Assembly (NCBI GenBank): GCA_038373865.1
Contig: JAXGGA010005193.1
Span: 16,433-80,432 of the forward strand
Length of the DNA stretch: 64,000 bases
Direction of reading: 5' to 3'
From: Uloborus plumipes
Lineage: Eukaryota; Arthropoda; Arachnida; Araneae; Uloboridae
The notes below the pieces were generated by a model. It had not been told where the DNA came from, did no database searches, and saw only the letters and a program-made list of their open reading frames with translations. The translations under genes and the position numbers were made by a program. The first letter of the stretch is position 1, and each line of letters opens with the position of its first letter. Shown here one piece after another: positions 12,422 through 23,585 of the stretch.

Positions 12422-13644
12422 TACACTGAAGTGACAAAAGTCATGGGATACCTCTTAATATCGTGTCGGCCCTCCTTTTGCCCGGCGAAGTGCAACAACT
12501 CGACGTGGCATGGACTCAACAAGTCGTTGGAAGTCTTCTGCAGGAATATTGAGCCATGCTGTCTCGATAGACGTCCGATAATTGTGAAAGCGTTGATGGG
12601 GCAGGATTTTGGGCACGAACAGACCTCTCGATGGTGTCCCATAAATGCTCAATGGGATTCATGTCGGGCGATCTAGGTGGCCAAATCATTCGTTGGAATT
12701 GTCCAGAATTTTCTTCAAACCAATTGCGAACAGTTGTGGCCCGGTGACATGGCGCATTGTCATCCATAAAAATCCCATCGTTGTTTGGGTACATGAAGTC
12801 CATGAATGGCTGCAAGTGATCTCCAAGTAGCTGCACATAAGCATTTCCAGTCAATGTTCGGTCCAGTCGCACTAGAGGACCAAGTCCATGCCATGAAAAA
12901 ACAGCCCACACCATTACGGAGCCACCACCAGCTTGAACAGTGCCTTGCTGACAGTTTGGGTCCATGGCTTCGTGGGGTCTGCGCCACACTCGAACCCTAC
13001 CATCGGCTCTTACCAGCTGAAATCGTGACTCATCGGACCAGGCCACGGTTTTCCATTCATCTAGGGACCAACCGATATGCTCACGTGCCCACGAGAGTCG
13101 CTGCAAGCGATGTCGTTCTGTCAGTAAAGGCACTCGAGTCGGTCTTCTGCTGGAATAGCCCAAGAAATCCAAATTTCTCCGCACAGTTCTAGCAGACACG
13201 TCCATTGTACGTCCCACATTGATTTCTACGGTGATTTGACGCAGTGTTGCTTGTCTGTTAGAATTTACGACTCTTTGCAGACGTCGCCGGTCTCGATCTT
13301 TAAGTGCAGGCGGTCGACCACTGCGCTGTCCATGGTGGGATGTTATGCCTGAAATTTCATACTCTCGGCACACTCTTGACACAGTGGATCTGGGAATGTT
13401 GAATTCTCTAACGATTTCCGAAATGGCATGACCCATGCGTCTAGCTCCAACTAACATTCCGCGTTCAAAGTCTGTTAATTCACGTCGTGCGGTCATCATC
13501 ACGTTAAAACCTCTTCACATGAATAACTTGAACAGAAATGAAAGCTCTGTAAAAGCACTGCGCATTTATACCTGTTCTATGCGATGCTACTGCCATCTGA
13601 AAATTTGCATATTGCTATCCCATGACTTTTGTCACTTCAGTGTA
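12422..13644 (-). mobile_element. Nearly intact Tc1-like (DD36E) transposon
   Basis: Perfect 29-bp inverted terminal repeats (12422-12450 and 13616-13644, beginning TACACTGAAGTGACAAAAGT) bound the element; the outer TA on each side is the expected target duplication. The size of about 1.22 kb and a single transposase gene fit the Tc1 group. The perfect termini and one visible lesion imply a young copy. Confidence 0.92.
12455..13502 (-). pseudogene. Tc1-family transposase, DD36E, one frameshift
   Basis: Cut-and-paste transposase acting on the flanking inverted repeats. The first frame (13502 to about 12575) gives an N-terminal helix-turn-helix region (residues about 10-50, IPRSTVSRV), a GRP-type hinge (SGRPPALKD), then the catalytic core: SDESRF (Asp157), DDNAPCH (Asp248) and SPDMNPIEHLW (Glu285). 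I count 36 residues between the second Asp and the Glu, the DD36E spacing described for the Incomer lineage rather than classic DD34E. Near 12565-12580 the frame is lost. The expected C-terminus, containing ETAWLNIPAEDF and ESMPRRVVALRRAKGGPTRY, continues in another frame to 12455. The three catalytic residues precede the break, but the C-terminal part is replaced by a short missense tail. Alternatives: a sequencing indel, or a true dead copy. Confidence 0.92.
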
Positions 13645-14254
13645 TCATAAAATATCGTTTAACATAAAAAATAGAAGATGAAAGAGTAGAAAGTGAAAGT
13701 AAAAAATAGAACTGCACTTTCTGTTCTGAGCTGCTCCTTTTCAAAAGAAATACTTAAAATGAAAATTAGAAATTTTTAAAAAAAGCACATGAAAACGTCT
13801 ATTGATTGAAGTACTTCAGCTTTTATCCGATATTTACGAGACTCATTCGATTGAACATCTTAAAGCGTATGATATTGAACTGTCATCTAAATGCAATTGG
13901 ATTTGGCATAAGATAGTTTAAACAAAAATCTAAAGCTAGTTCAATTTCAACTTCAATTTCCTGCTTCTTCTGTTTTGCTTCCTATTGCATTTCTCTTATT
14001 GTAGTACGTAGACATCATGTCTCAAATAAAATTAAGGTTTGTTGAAGTTATTTAACTAAACGTAAAAAAGGACGTAAAATTATAATCCATCAGTATTAAA
14101 ATAATCACTTATTTCTTTTGTGACTTCAATTAAAAAAAATCATTCAATCTTTTAATAATATATATATATATATATATATTTAATAATTTTCCCTCACACG
14201 TGCCGAAGAACCGTTTATAGGGTCTGTGTGGCGGCCATTTATATCACAGTCATA
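13645..14254. other. No gene; TA microsatellite
   Basis: AT-rich spacer between two Tc1 elements, with a (TA)n run at about 14158-14180. Confidence 0.6.
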
Positions 14255-14346
14255 CATATTTGTGAAAATTGCAACACCATGAAGGAATCGTCATAATTGA
14301 ATGACATTTAATTCACAGCTGAGTAATAGTGGTACAAATAAATAAA

Positions 14347-15057
14347 TTAAGGGGGTCTGGGACACAAAAATCGTCAACTTTTGCATTTTTTTTTTATTAT
14401 TTCAAAAAAAATTCTGTTTTCTTCTCTTTAAAATGAGGTTTTAATCTTGTTCCTATCTTAGTTAGAACGGAAGATATTATAATTTAATGTAGCCGTCAGG
14501 CAACTGTTGACACAGCAATGACTTCCCTTAAAATGCGTTTTTCGCCATGATGCAATTTTTCCGGATCTTTTGAATTCAAATTCTTATAACTCAAGAACTA
14601 ATGAGGATAACGTTCCGAAATTTGGAGAACAACTTTTTCAAACAGTTTACTTGATTTTCTATTCGGCAAATTTAAAAAAAAAAATTTTGTTCAAAAAATA
14701 TGATTTTTTGAAAAAAAAGTACCTCCGAATTTTTAGAAATTTTTACTTAAATATTTTTAATTTTTTTTTAAATTATTATTTTTTAAATTGCCGAATACAA
14801 ATTAAAGCTTATATATTTGTGTTTATATTGAAGAAAAAAAAATGAAAATTGTTCAAGAATATTTTTAGTTTTTGCGATTTAAAGCGACCCCCCTTTTTTG
14901 AAGAAAATGTAAGTTAAAAAATTGAAAAAAAATTTTTTTTGTCTTGTATGTGATGATTTTGCTTATTAAACAGATTGTGAATTAGCGTAAAAAATTTCAA
15001 AATTCCAAACTGTTTAATAAATTTTTTTTTTTCAACATGTGTCCCAGACCCCCTTAA
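14347..15057. mobile_element. TTAA-flanked MITE nested in Tc1 element
   Basis: The left boundary is TTAA followed by GGGGGTCTGGGACAC; the right boundary is its exact 15-bp inverse followed by TTAA. The exact TTAA duplication indicates piggyBac-type mobilisation. The interior is AT-rich with no meaningful ORF. It interrupts the region between the Tc1 left terminus and the transposase stop side. Confidence 0.82.
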
Positions 15058-15181
15058 ACTTACAAAGCCAACAAACAATAAAAAATATTGAAATTGGTAT
15101 TTTTTGAAGCCACCACGCGCTACAATAAGTGCTGCTACGCTACGTGACATAGAGTCAAACAAATTTTTAGTGTCTGCCTGA

Positions 15182-16041
15182 TCAAGAGCATTCCATACCT
15201 AGACACCGACCAACGAATTCCCAGACATGTTCAATCTGTAACATATCCGGGTAATACGTTGGCCAGGGAAGAAGCTGCACCTGCTGCGATGCAGGGAAGG
15301 ATTGAACAGTCCTAGCGACATAAGGGCGGGCATTATCCCGCTGAAATACAGCGCCAGGAAAGCTTTGAGGGAAAGGGGACAGCTTGGGGCTGTAGAAATT
15401 CACTGATGTACCGGTTGCTGTTCAGGTTACCCACAATTCGTACCAATTGAGATCGTCCGTGATATGATATGGCACCCCAGACCATGACTCCAGGTGTTCG
15501 TTCACTGTGACGTTCGATAATACGCTCTGGAAGGTGGCGTTCACCGGCATAGCGTCCGACGCATATGCGGCCATCATGTTACCACGAACCAAAGCGGGAT
15601 TCGTAAGAAAACACAACATACTGCCAATCAGCACGCCAGTCCTTATGCTGATTGGACCATTGTAGCCGCAGGGGGCGATGGTTTAGCGTGAGCGGGATCT
15701 TGTATAAAGGAGTCCTTGCGCGCAGTCCACGCTGCAGAAGAAGTCTACGAATTGATGAAGCACACATTGAAACAGCTGTAGCTGTTGACCACGGTACTGC
15801 CAGTTGTCTGGAAGAAGCTGTACGGTCCGTCAGTACCATGCAGATCAGGTGTCTATCATCGCGCGCTGACGTCACATTTCGGGGTCCACTCCTGGATTTC
15901 CGAGCTGCCCGACACTTGTCCGTCCACTGCTTCCAAACACGCATCACTGTGCTGTTGTTACGCTTGCACACGAGCAGCTACTTCAAGATAAGACAATCCA
16001 GCTTTACGAAGGCCGATGATCCTCCCCCGTTCAAACTCCAT
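15182..16041 (-). pseudogene. Tc1-family transposase pseudogene (DD34E)
   Basis: Translated pieces in several minus-strand frames follow a Tc1 transposase from N to C terminus. MEFERGRIIGLRKAGLSYLE starts at about 16041 and is the first helix-turn-helix. It continues after a frameshift with NNSTVMRVWKQW and a charged linker. The first catalytic motif is read as SYESRF, so the catalytic Asp is replaced by Tyr. After another frame change come QRDNARPYVART (second Asp) and YYPDMLQIEHVW (Glu), with 34 residues between them. Frameshifts plus the lost Asp make it inactive. It shares little with the DD36E copy nearby and belongs to a different lineage. Confidence 0.85.
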
Positions 16042-16318
16042 ATGTTGTTGAAACCTCGCTCTTTTTCATCGGAGAGGCATAAGCAACGTCTGATCTAACG
16101 TTTATCACAAGCATATAACCACCTATTACCATACACGCCCTGCTGCAGCCGCCTATTTATTCGAATAAATCCGGCTTTCAGAGGACGCTTCTCAGCGTAC
16201 GCATGCGCTATGAGTCTAAAATTTCTATCATTTGCATATCATACCCCACTTTTCATTCCCTGAAAATTTCAGCCCATTCGCGCAAGTCCTTCATGGTGTT
16301 GCAATTTTCACAAACATG

Positions 16319-17123
16319 AGCTTATATTTCACATATTTGTAACCAAACTTGAAGCACAAAATCACCTGTCTCAAAAAAGCAAAATAAAAATGACAAGCGG
16401 CATTTATTCTATTCAAACAAAAGTTATTGAATTAGGTCCAATCTTCGTTTCATTTCTTACCGATATAAATAATGCTGATTTCACTTACAAAGAAGTCATA
16501 ATACATTTTCTGCCTAACAAATAGCATTATAACATCTAGTCTTACCACAGAAAATCTAATAAGAAACCTCTTTGATATGCATATAATCAAAGTATTAATC
16601 AAATTCAATTATTATTTAAATTTAGAGCAAAAATCCGGTGTTTTATTTCGAAAATAATAGTTCAGTGCGATATTCACAACACTTATACTATCGTACAACA
16701 AAGAAAAATTCGGAGTTCAGAATAAAAGCTTATTTCGGTTTCTGAAGAGACGCTGCAAAATGACTATTTGAAGCCCATAATTTCCCATTCAATGTTCTTT
16801 TATGTGTAGAAAAAGCATTTTAAACGATGTTAAAACCCTTTAGACTTTAGTTCTGGAATAAAAATAAGTTTAAACGATCCTTACGAGTGCTTTACTTTAT
16901 TTCAATATAAAGTGAAGTTGAACATTTTCTTTCTCCCTGAAATTCCTTCGCTTGTGAGAATTGTTTTAAATTATTGTTACCGTTCACGTAAACCAACAAA
17001 TATAGCCAATAATTCCCCCCCCCCCACACGCGCAAACACCAATAAAACATCTTTACTATAGGAAAAATGAATTTTTATTTAATCTTGAAAAAAATAACAA
17101 AAATTTAATGCTAAGTTTATATT
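16319..17123. other. No recognised feature
   Basis: AT-rich spacer with a short C run near 17015. No terminal repeats or coding signal recognised. Confidence 0.55.
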
Positions 17124-17480
17124 TTATTGAGTCACCTTTGTTGAGCCTGCTATGAGAGTTTTAATTCTAAGCGGCATGCTATCAATGCAAAGCTGGACTA
17201 TTTACTGCATTTGAGGACGATGATTCTACACATAAATAATCTTTTGTAAGAGTTGGGTTTGTGTTTTTAATCACATTCACTTCTATTTTCATCAGCCCAC
17301 ACGTTTTCAATTGGGTTCATATCGGAGCTATTACCCTGCTAATACAGCAGAGGGATATTCGATCTAATAAAAACTTAAACAGACCGTGCTATGTGGCAGG
17401 GAACTCCATCTTGCATAAAAATGAATCATTCCAAAATTTTAAACCATTCTTTAGCCTGAAGAATCAACCGATTTTGTAGG
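17124..17480 (-). pseudogene. Relic of a Tc1-like transposase C-terminal half
   Basis: On the minus strand the frame around 17300-17480 gives FMQDGVPCHIARSV and then SSDMNPIENVWADE, matching the second Asp and the Glu blocks of Tc1 transposases. The segment ending at the stop complementary to 17124-17126 reads IDSMPLRIKTLI, the usual C-terminal signature. Several stop codons and frame changes are present. No inverted termini could be found. It is a third, older Tc1 lineage in this 5-kb stretch. Confidence 0.7.
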
Positions 17481-18362
17481 AAATTTGTGTTTGTTTGGTG
17501 GTTGTTTTCATACATGTTCCTACTTTACTACTACTTTTGGATACGTAACCTTTCGAAAACTGTTCACTTTTAATGTGCCAGTTATATTTTGTCCACCAAA
17601 ATATCTCTAAAAAACCACTTAAAGATTCTTACGTGTATTTCGTCATTGTACCTATTTTTTTTTTTTTTTTTTTTCGCGTCATCAAGAAATTCCAAGCAAA
17701 TTATTTGTTAAAAGAAAAGACCTTACTTAAGAAAACAAATTTTGTAATTCTGTGAAATTAGGGTTCTATCTACGTTTGGAGTTCTTTTTATATTTAAAAA
17801 AAAAGTATATCAAATATTGACTAATTGCATTTTTTTTGCAGTTAAAGAGTTATTGAAAACAGCGAAAAGGAAAAGAACAACAATAAAATATTTTCTCATA
17901 AAAAAATTTAAGAAATGGGAAATTTCAGCAAATCATAATCCAATTTTACAGTCCAATTTTACAAACTTCTTACATTATTTCCGATTCAATATGTTTCATT
18001 ATTTCTAGTGTATGTTACTATGTAATTTGTATTCTAAGCTAAAAGTTTTATCTCAGTAAAAAAGTTTTTAAAAATATGACGATTCTATTGAAACTTATTG
18101 ATTTTCCTCAGAGAAATCCTCAATAAATCACGGAAAAATACCTGTTACATTTTTAAATACTCACATAGAGCTTAGATTAACATTTAAAATGTAGCACTTA
18201 ATGTAAAACATATTTTTTTGAAACATTCATTTGAAAAGGTATAAAACTTTTAAAATTATAAGATCTGCAGCAAATGAAAATTTCCAAAAAAAAATAGTTT
18301 TTAAGAAAACGTATTCAAAGATATCTCTTGCATTAATAGTGGTGTTTTAACCAGTTTTTTAG
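17481..18362. other. No recognised feature
   Basis: AT-rich, with a T tract near 17650-17674. Possibly includes more of the decayed Tc1 copy, but nothing is readable. Confidence 0.5.
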
Positions 18363-18560
18363 GCAAAATCAGGCCCTTTATTTACGGGGGCTAGAAGGGG
18401 GAGGGTTAATTACCCCCCTAGCTTTAAGAAATCAATGTATTTACACATAAGTGGACGGCATTTTTGCTGTTTTCTCATGAAATTGCGTTTGCACTCTTTG
18501 AACCCCCTGAAAACACTTGACATAACGGGCCTGGCGAAAATTTTTCATGTTTGTATTTAA
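18363..18560. repeat. Dispersed repeat, copy A
   Basis: The segment with GGGGGAGGGTTAATTACCCC followed by CTTTAAGAAATCAATGTATT resembles 33490-33600 (CAATTGCCCCCCC then CTTTGAGAAATTAATGTATT). The two are diverged copies of one unnamed family with a G/C-tract hairpin. Confidence 0.4.
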
Positions 18561-19136
18561 TATTTTTTTGACTACACTTGTCAATATGCTTACTTATTTG
18601 AAAGGGTTTTTTTTCTGGACTTTAGCATGTAAGGAGTATAAAATGTAACATCCTGTTCATACGATATTAGTTACGAAGAAGTTCATTCGCTATAACTGCG
18701 TTCCTACAAAAATGTAAAAGTGGTTATTTTAGTGTAGGATGACCCCTTAAGTAATTAATCATTGGAGTTTTATTACTTATTAACGCTATAGGTTTATATT
18801 ATAACTACCCCTTCTCCATTTTGAATGCCGCTTCCCAAACACAGATATCAACTTTTTGTACACTATCATCATAAAATAACATTGAAAATTATATAATAGT
18901 GATTATCTTTTTTTGTTTAGTTGTTAATTAAGTGTAAACAAGTATAGAGTTGGCTGCATTTTATAAAATTTGGTAAGTCTTAATATTCTTCAAGCAAGTA
19001 ACACAGAATCGAAAATTCTTCACAAGTAGAAAATATCTATTTTCAAGCTTTTAAAAAGTTTCTTTCGTCTGGCGAAGTAAAACAGAAAAAGATAAATACA
19101 TCAAAGTAAAACTCGAAATTTAACTCAAATGTTTAG
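18561..19136. other. No recognised feature
   Basis: AT-rich region just upstream of the candidate gene start; no clear TATA box was assigned. Confidence 0.5.
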
Positions 19137-19300
19137 AGTGGCGCGAGGGATTTTACTCCCAGTTCTCCCACCTCCGTGAAATGAACTCGTCCGTTTCTTC
19201 GTGAATCGCCGGCTAGTTTTCCGCCCTCACTTCTCATCTGTGACCGTAACGGCACCGCAACAATTTCTCTCAGTCGTGCGCTCTTGTCTTAACTGCAAGC
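19137..19300 (+). promoter_or_regulatory. GC-richer leader / candidate core promoter
   Basis: This block is visibly richer in G+C and CpG than its surroundings and contains TCAGTCG around 19270-19276, matching the arthropod initiator TCAGTY with A+1 at 19272. It precedes a signal-peptide exon by about 280 bp. Promoter function is inferred from position and composition only. Confidence 0.3.
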
Positions 19301-19551
19301 TTTCTTTAAGTTCTCTTGATTCCCTCACCGTCAGAAAAAAAGAGGAGGAATTGTTAATGCGATATAAGAGTGAAAAGAAATGTGGCAGTCTCATTTTTCA
19401 AACACTAAAATAATCTGATTTTACAGAAGAGGAGGAAAACTGAAGAATTATTAAATTTCTCTCATTTAATATTTGAAGCTTGGAAAAAAGAAGAAAGTGC
19501 ATTGCGAGTGCATTTTTTTCTGCCCATAAATTGGAAAAATTCTTGAACTCA

Positions 19552-19621
19552 ATGATGCATTGTTCTGGATTATTTCTGCTAAGTTTTTTCTCAATCATAA
19601 AAGCTATGGATTTCGGAAGCG
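19552..19621 (+). CDS. First coding exon of a putative secreted or membrane protein
   Basis: Two adjacent ATGs (19552 and 19555; the second has A at -3) open a frame reading MMHCSGLFLLSFFSIIKA then MDFGSG. This is a textbook signal peptide: a short N-region, the hydrophobic core GLFLLSFFSII, and a plausible cleavage after Ile-Lys-Ala. The frame runs directly into G|GTAAGT at 19621/19622, a consensus donor, in phase 1. An in-frame stop at 19474-19476 with no intervening ATG supports this start. A CAG acceptor before 19427 may define a 5' UTR exon. No downstream exon could be recognised in the following AT-rich DNA, so the mature protein and family are unknown. Arachnid introns are often long, so the next exon may lie far to the right or outside the window. 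Confidence 0.45.
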
Positions 19622-22600
19622 GTAAGTTAATTTAATTTATTTCCATATGAATAATTCTGAGCATCAATGAAATGTATGAGATAGAAAGAAGTTTCTGAAG
19701 TTTCAACGGGGTTAAAAAAGTGTTTTGTATCAGTTTGGTATCAGCTATAAAGAAAGATACTTGTGTTTAGTTCCTTTTTTTTCTAACTTAACTCGTTAAT
19801 TGATGGGACATTTGTAATTAATATCTTACTTAAATACAATTTTATTCATACAATACATTATCGATAGTCCAACTTGTTTTGAACCATTTTATCACCAAGA
19901 AGTCGCTTTTTTTTAAATTTTGCATGGGATATTGGGGAAAGAGAAATTTTTAAAAGTGTTTAAGGTTTTTAAATTTAACCTTAGCTGAATTGTATTGTGT
20001 TCTATTTTATCATATCAGACGCATGCACTTGAAATAAAGAGCTACAGAAAATATGGTTGTTGTATTAAAATGTTTGTTTCTGCAATACATTATTGGTCAA
20101 TATTGTGAACTTGACTTTTTGTTTATTTATTTATTATTGTCTTATATGAAAAAAAAACAATATTACTGATAATAGAAACATTAAATGAATAATGTAGATA
20201 ACGTTAACTTGTTTTGGAAGGTTTTAACTTCTGATTTGATATTTATGATTTTGCGAAGAATATATCGGATGCATGTGAGAAAAAAGGTACTTTGGGGATT
20301 TAATGGTTTTCTTATTTTAACTCCAGTTATATATAGGGAAAAAGATCCAAACAAAAAAAAAAAAGAAAGAAAACCATGCTGATGAGTAGCAGTACATATC
20401 ATATTACTATAAAATCAGTTCTTATTGAATTTGTTACAAGAAATACTCAAAACATAGGGAAACATATATTATTTCATTTTGCACCTTCATTTTGTTAGGT
20501 GACATGTTAGATTTTAGTACTCAATTGATACATTTAAAGAAGTTGATCATCTCTTTTTTTAAATTTATTTTTGTACTTATTTATTTATTATTTTCTTTAA
20601 ATTTAATATTTATTCATCTATTTTGTAGTGCAATAATTTTTATGCTATCATGCCAATGATGTTTATTTTTAGAACATTTTGTATAGTTTTTAGTTTAAGA
20701 TACACATTAATGTGAACATTAAAAAATCATATATTTCTGAATGATGTATGTTGAAAAACTAGCTCATGATGAAAGAAGGATATTTTTCATGCCCTTTTAC
20801 TCTGGGCACGAAAGAAATGTAGAGTTCATTTGTCCCATGAAGTAATAAGTGTGTGATAAATGTTCCTGCCTTGAAAAGAAAATATTTATTATTTCAATTC
20901 AAAAAACGCCCTAATAAAAAGAAAAAATAAATCTTTGTAACAAGAAATACAAAGTTACTAATAAGTTACTTCACTGTTTAAATTATTGCAAACTTTATGA
21001 TGTACTAGTATCGATAATCATTCTTAGCTGAATTTAATCTGCTGTATTTAACATTTTATGTTATGTTACCTGCTTAACGTATATTTTAATAAAATAAACA
21101 AGATGCTATTGTAAATACAACTCATTTTTACGCAATTGCACTACCAAACAATCACCAATAAATATGTTTAATTACTTAAAATGAGTAACAACATGCATAG
21201 AAATGTTTCGTTTTACCCATGATTATCGGATCGTAACTTATTTGGATTTGAAGTTGGTTTTTCAGCGCAACTTATGTTCAAACATGTTTGGTGGCAAACC
21301 CGAGTATACTCGTGCTACTTTGCAGAGTTTAACATTGGGTTGTCCTGTCAATAGGAGGGACACTACTAAACTTAACCCTAAGCTTAAGGGAATTACCTGA
21401 TGATGTCTAATTCATGTCTCGTGTAATTCAGGGATTGTTGCCACAAGACAAAATGAACTTGCAAGTTTTTAAATTCCACAATATTAGCAGAATCAGGGTT
21501 TTGTGATACTTTTTAAAGCATTTGTAGCACTTATTCATTTGAGTGTTGAATTTAGATAACCTTTAATCTAATAAAAATAGCAAAAGAAATAATTAGTTCT
21601 ATAGATAGGTTCGTAAAAATAAAAAAAAAAGCCTTCTAGAATAACACTTCTGATATTATTGAAATTTTGTTAGGAAATTAATTAACGCAGTACTTACGCA
21701 AATATTGATATTGCTAAATAAATCTGGGGAATTTCATTTTAAATGTCTCCATTCTTTTCAAAGATGTAAACATTATTTGCAAATTAAAACATTTCGTGAT
21801 GTATAGTTATATTAAATTTTAAAAGTCAATATCTTAAATTGCTAAAGCTAAATAAAAATGATTGTGGTTTTTGATAATGAAAAATATAAATGCCTTAGAA
21901 GATATAGATATTTATGAAATGTAACACAACCATCATCTAAAAATGCTTTAGGTATTGTCGAACTTAATGGCAACAAAGTCTTTTGCTGGTAAGGAAAACT
22001 CACGTAACACACTATTCGTAATTTGATTAATGAGCTTGGTTCATAGAAATTCAACGTTTTAAGCTATCAAAAGAATGCAATGAATAAAACTGGTAAGAAA
22101 CACTAACTATGGCTAATATAGGAAGCACCAAACCGTATTCTTAAACATTGCAATGACTGGAAGACATGTAGCTGGTAGGGGGGGGGGGCTATGCACTAAA
22201 CTTGAAAAAAAAACTAAGTTATAAAGAAGCGGTACAGACCTAACGAGCAGTTCTGTTAAGAACTAATCGAGCCTACTTTCCCGTATATCGACATTGGTCA
22301 TCTAACATGTGATCAATATTCTTTTAATTATCTGAGATTGCAAGTTATGTCAAACATACCTTTTCAGTACATAAAACTGATTTCTAAAAACCAAATATGC
22401 CTATCTCATTTGATAAATTAGACACATAAAAATAAACAAAATAATGCATAAAGTTGTAACATCTTTTAAACAATGCAGTTATAGTTCCTCCGTACAAAAA
22501 ATCCTTAATTATTTTGAAAAAAAAAAAAGAATTTATTTTGAAAAAAAATAATAGGAAGCAGATTAAAGCACATTTTATCAAACCAAAAAAAAAAAAAAAA

Positions 22601-22885
22601 ACTCGTTCCTAACTAAAGTGTTTCGAATTTGATTTTTAATCCGTTGCCAATAATTAAAAATACATAATTAATAAAATTATTTTGAAAATGCTTTCTTAAA
22701 TGAGTAATTTTTGTTAGGAAAGAAATCGTCTGCAAAAAAAAGAAAGAAAATACTACTACTACCACTACTAATAATAATAAAAAAATAATAATAACATAAA
22801 ACAAATAAATAAACAAACAAAACTCGTCTGCACAGTTATTTCTTGTAAGAGTAGAAGTCAGTCATTTTTTCCCAACTTGCACTCC
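19622..22885. other. No gene; possible first intron
   Basis: AT-rich sequence following the candidate donor. Includes G8 near 22179 and long A runs near 22520-22600. No exon could be defended. Confidence 0.5.
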
Positions 22886-22889
22886 TGCC

Positions 22890-23150
22890 ATGTTTGCTGA
22901 GTCAGAGTTAGAGTGCAGGATTCAGAAATGTGGTTGAAAAGTTGGAGTCATCAGTCGCAGTCGACAGGCAGAGTCAAAGGCACAAAAATTCTAATAGTAG
23001 TACCTCAGTTATTTTTTCCAAGTCTGCATTTCTATCACAGGAGCGCAATTGGAGTCGGAGCCGAAGGTTTAGTGTCGGAGTCAGTTTTAAAAAAATAGAG
23101 TTGTCAGTTGAAGTCGATATGCGGAGTCAGAGTTGAAAGCTGTGAAATTA
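22890..23150. repeat. Degenerate GGAGTC-type repeat
   Basis: Repeated AGTCAGAGT, GGAGTCATCAGTCGCAGTCG and GTCGGAGTCAG motifs make a degenerate low-complexity repeat; the ORFs across it are by-products. Confidence 0.6.
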
Positions 23151-23159
23151 TAATGGTAG

Positions 23160-23585
23160 GAGTGGGTCATTTTTTCCTGAGCCTGCATTTCTGTCATGTT
23201 TGCGAAGTGAGCATGTAACATATATACTAAAAATAAAGGTCTTTTGGAATGCAACAGTGCAGCAAAATGTCAATTAACCTGGTCAATTAACCTGGGTCAT
23301 TTTTTCCTGAGCCTTCATTTCTGTCATGTTTGCGAAGTCAGCATGTAACCTGGTCAATTAACCTGGGTCATTTTGTCAATTAACCGGGTCAATTAACCTG
23401 GGTCGTTTTTTCCTGAGATTGCATTTCTGTCATGTTTGCGATTTCAGCATGTAACCTGGTCAATTAACCTGGGTCGTTTTTTCCTGAGCCTGCATTTCTG
23501 TCATGTTTGCGAAGTCAGCATGTAACATATATACTAAAAGTAAAGGTCCTTTGGAATGCAACAGTGCAGCAAAATGTCAATTAAC
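23160..23585. repeat. Minisatellite of about four copies
   Basis: Units share GGGTCATTTTTTCCTGAGCC, then GCATTTCTGTCATGTTTGCG, then AGTCAGCATGTAAC, beginning near 23164, 23295, 23400 and 23473. Spacer CCTGGTCAATTAACC is variably amplified. The flank ending GCAGCAAAATGTCAATTAAC is also duplicated near 23260 and 23565. Confidence 0.8.

Larger units (their letters stand above)
14255..16318 (-). mobile_element. Decayed Tc1-like (DD34E) transposon with nested insertion
   Basis: Inverted termini containing TTTGTGAAAATTGCAACACC occur at 14260 and, reversed, at about 16316. A TA precedes the left end; the right flank has lost a clean TA. After removing the 707-bp insertion at 14347-15053 the element is about 1.36 kb, a normal Tc1 size. 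Confidence 0.8.

Noticed and set aside
12806..13192. 128-codon plus-strand ORF antisense to the DD36E transposase
   Set aside because: Shadow of the real transposase on the other strand.
15652..16098. 148-codon plus-strand ORF
   Set aside because: Antisense shadow of the decayed Tc1 transposase, whose minus-strand motifs are recognisable.
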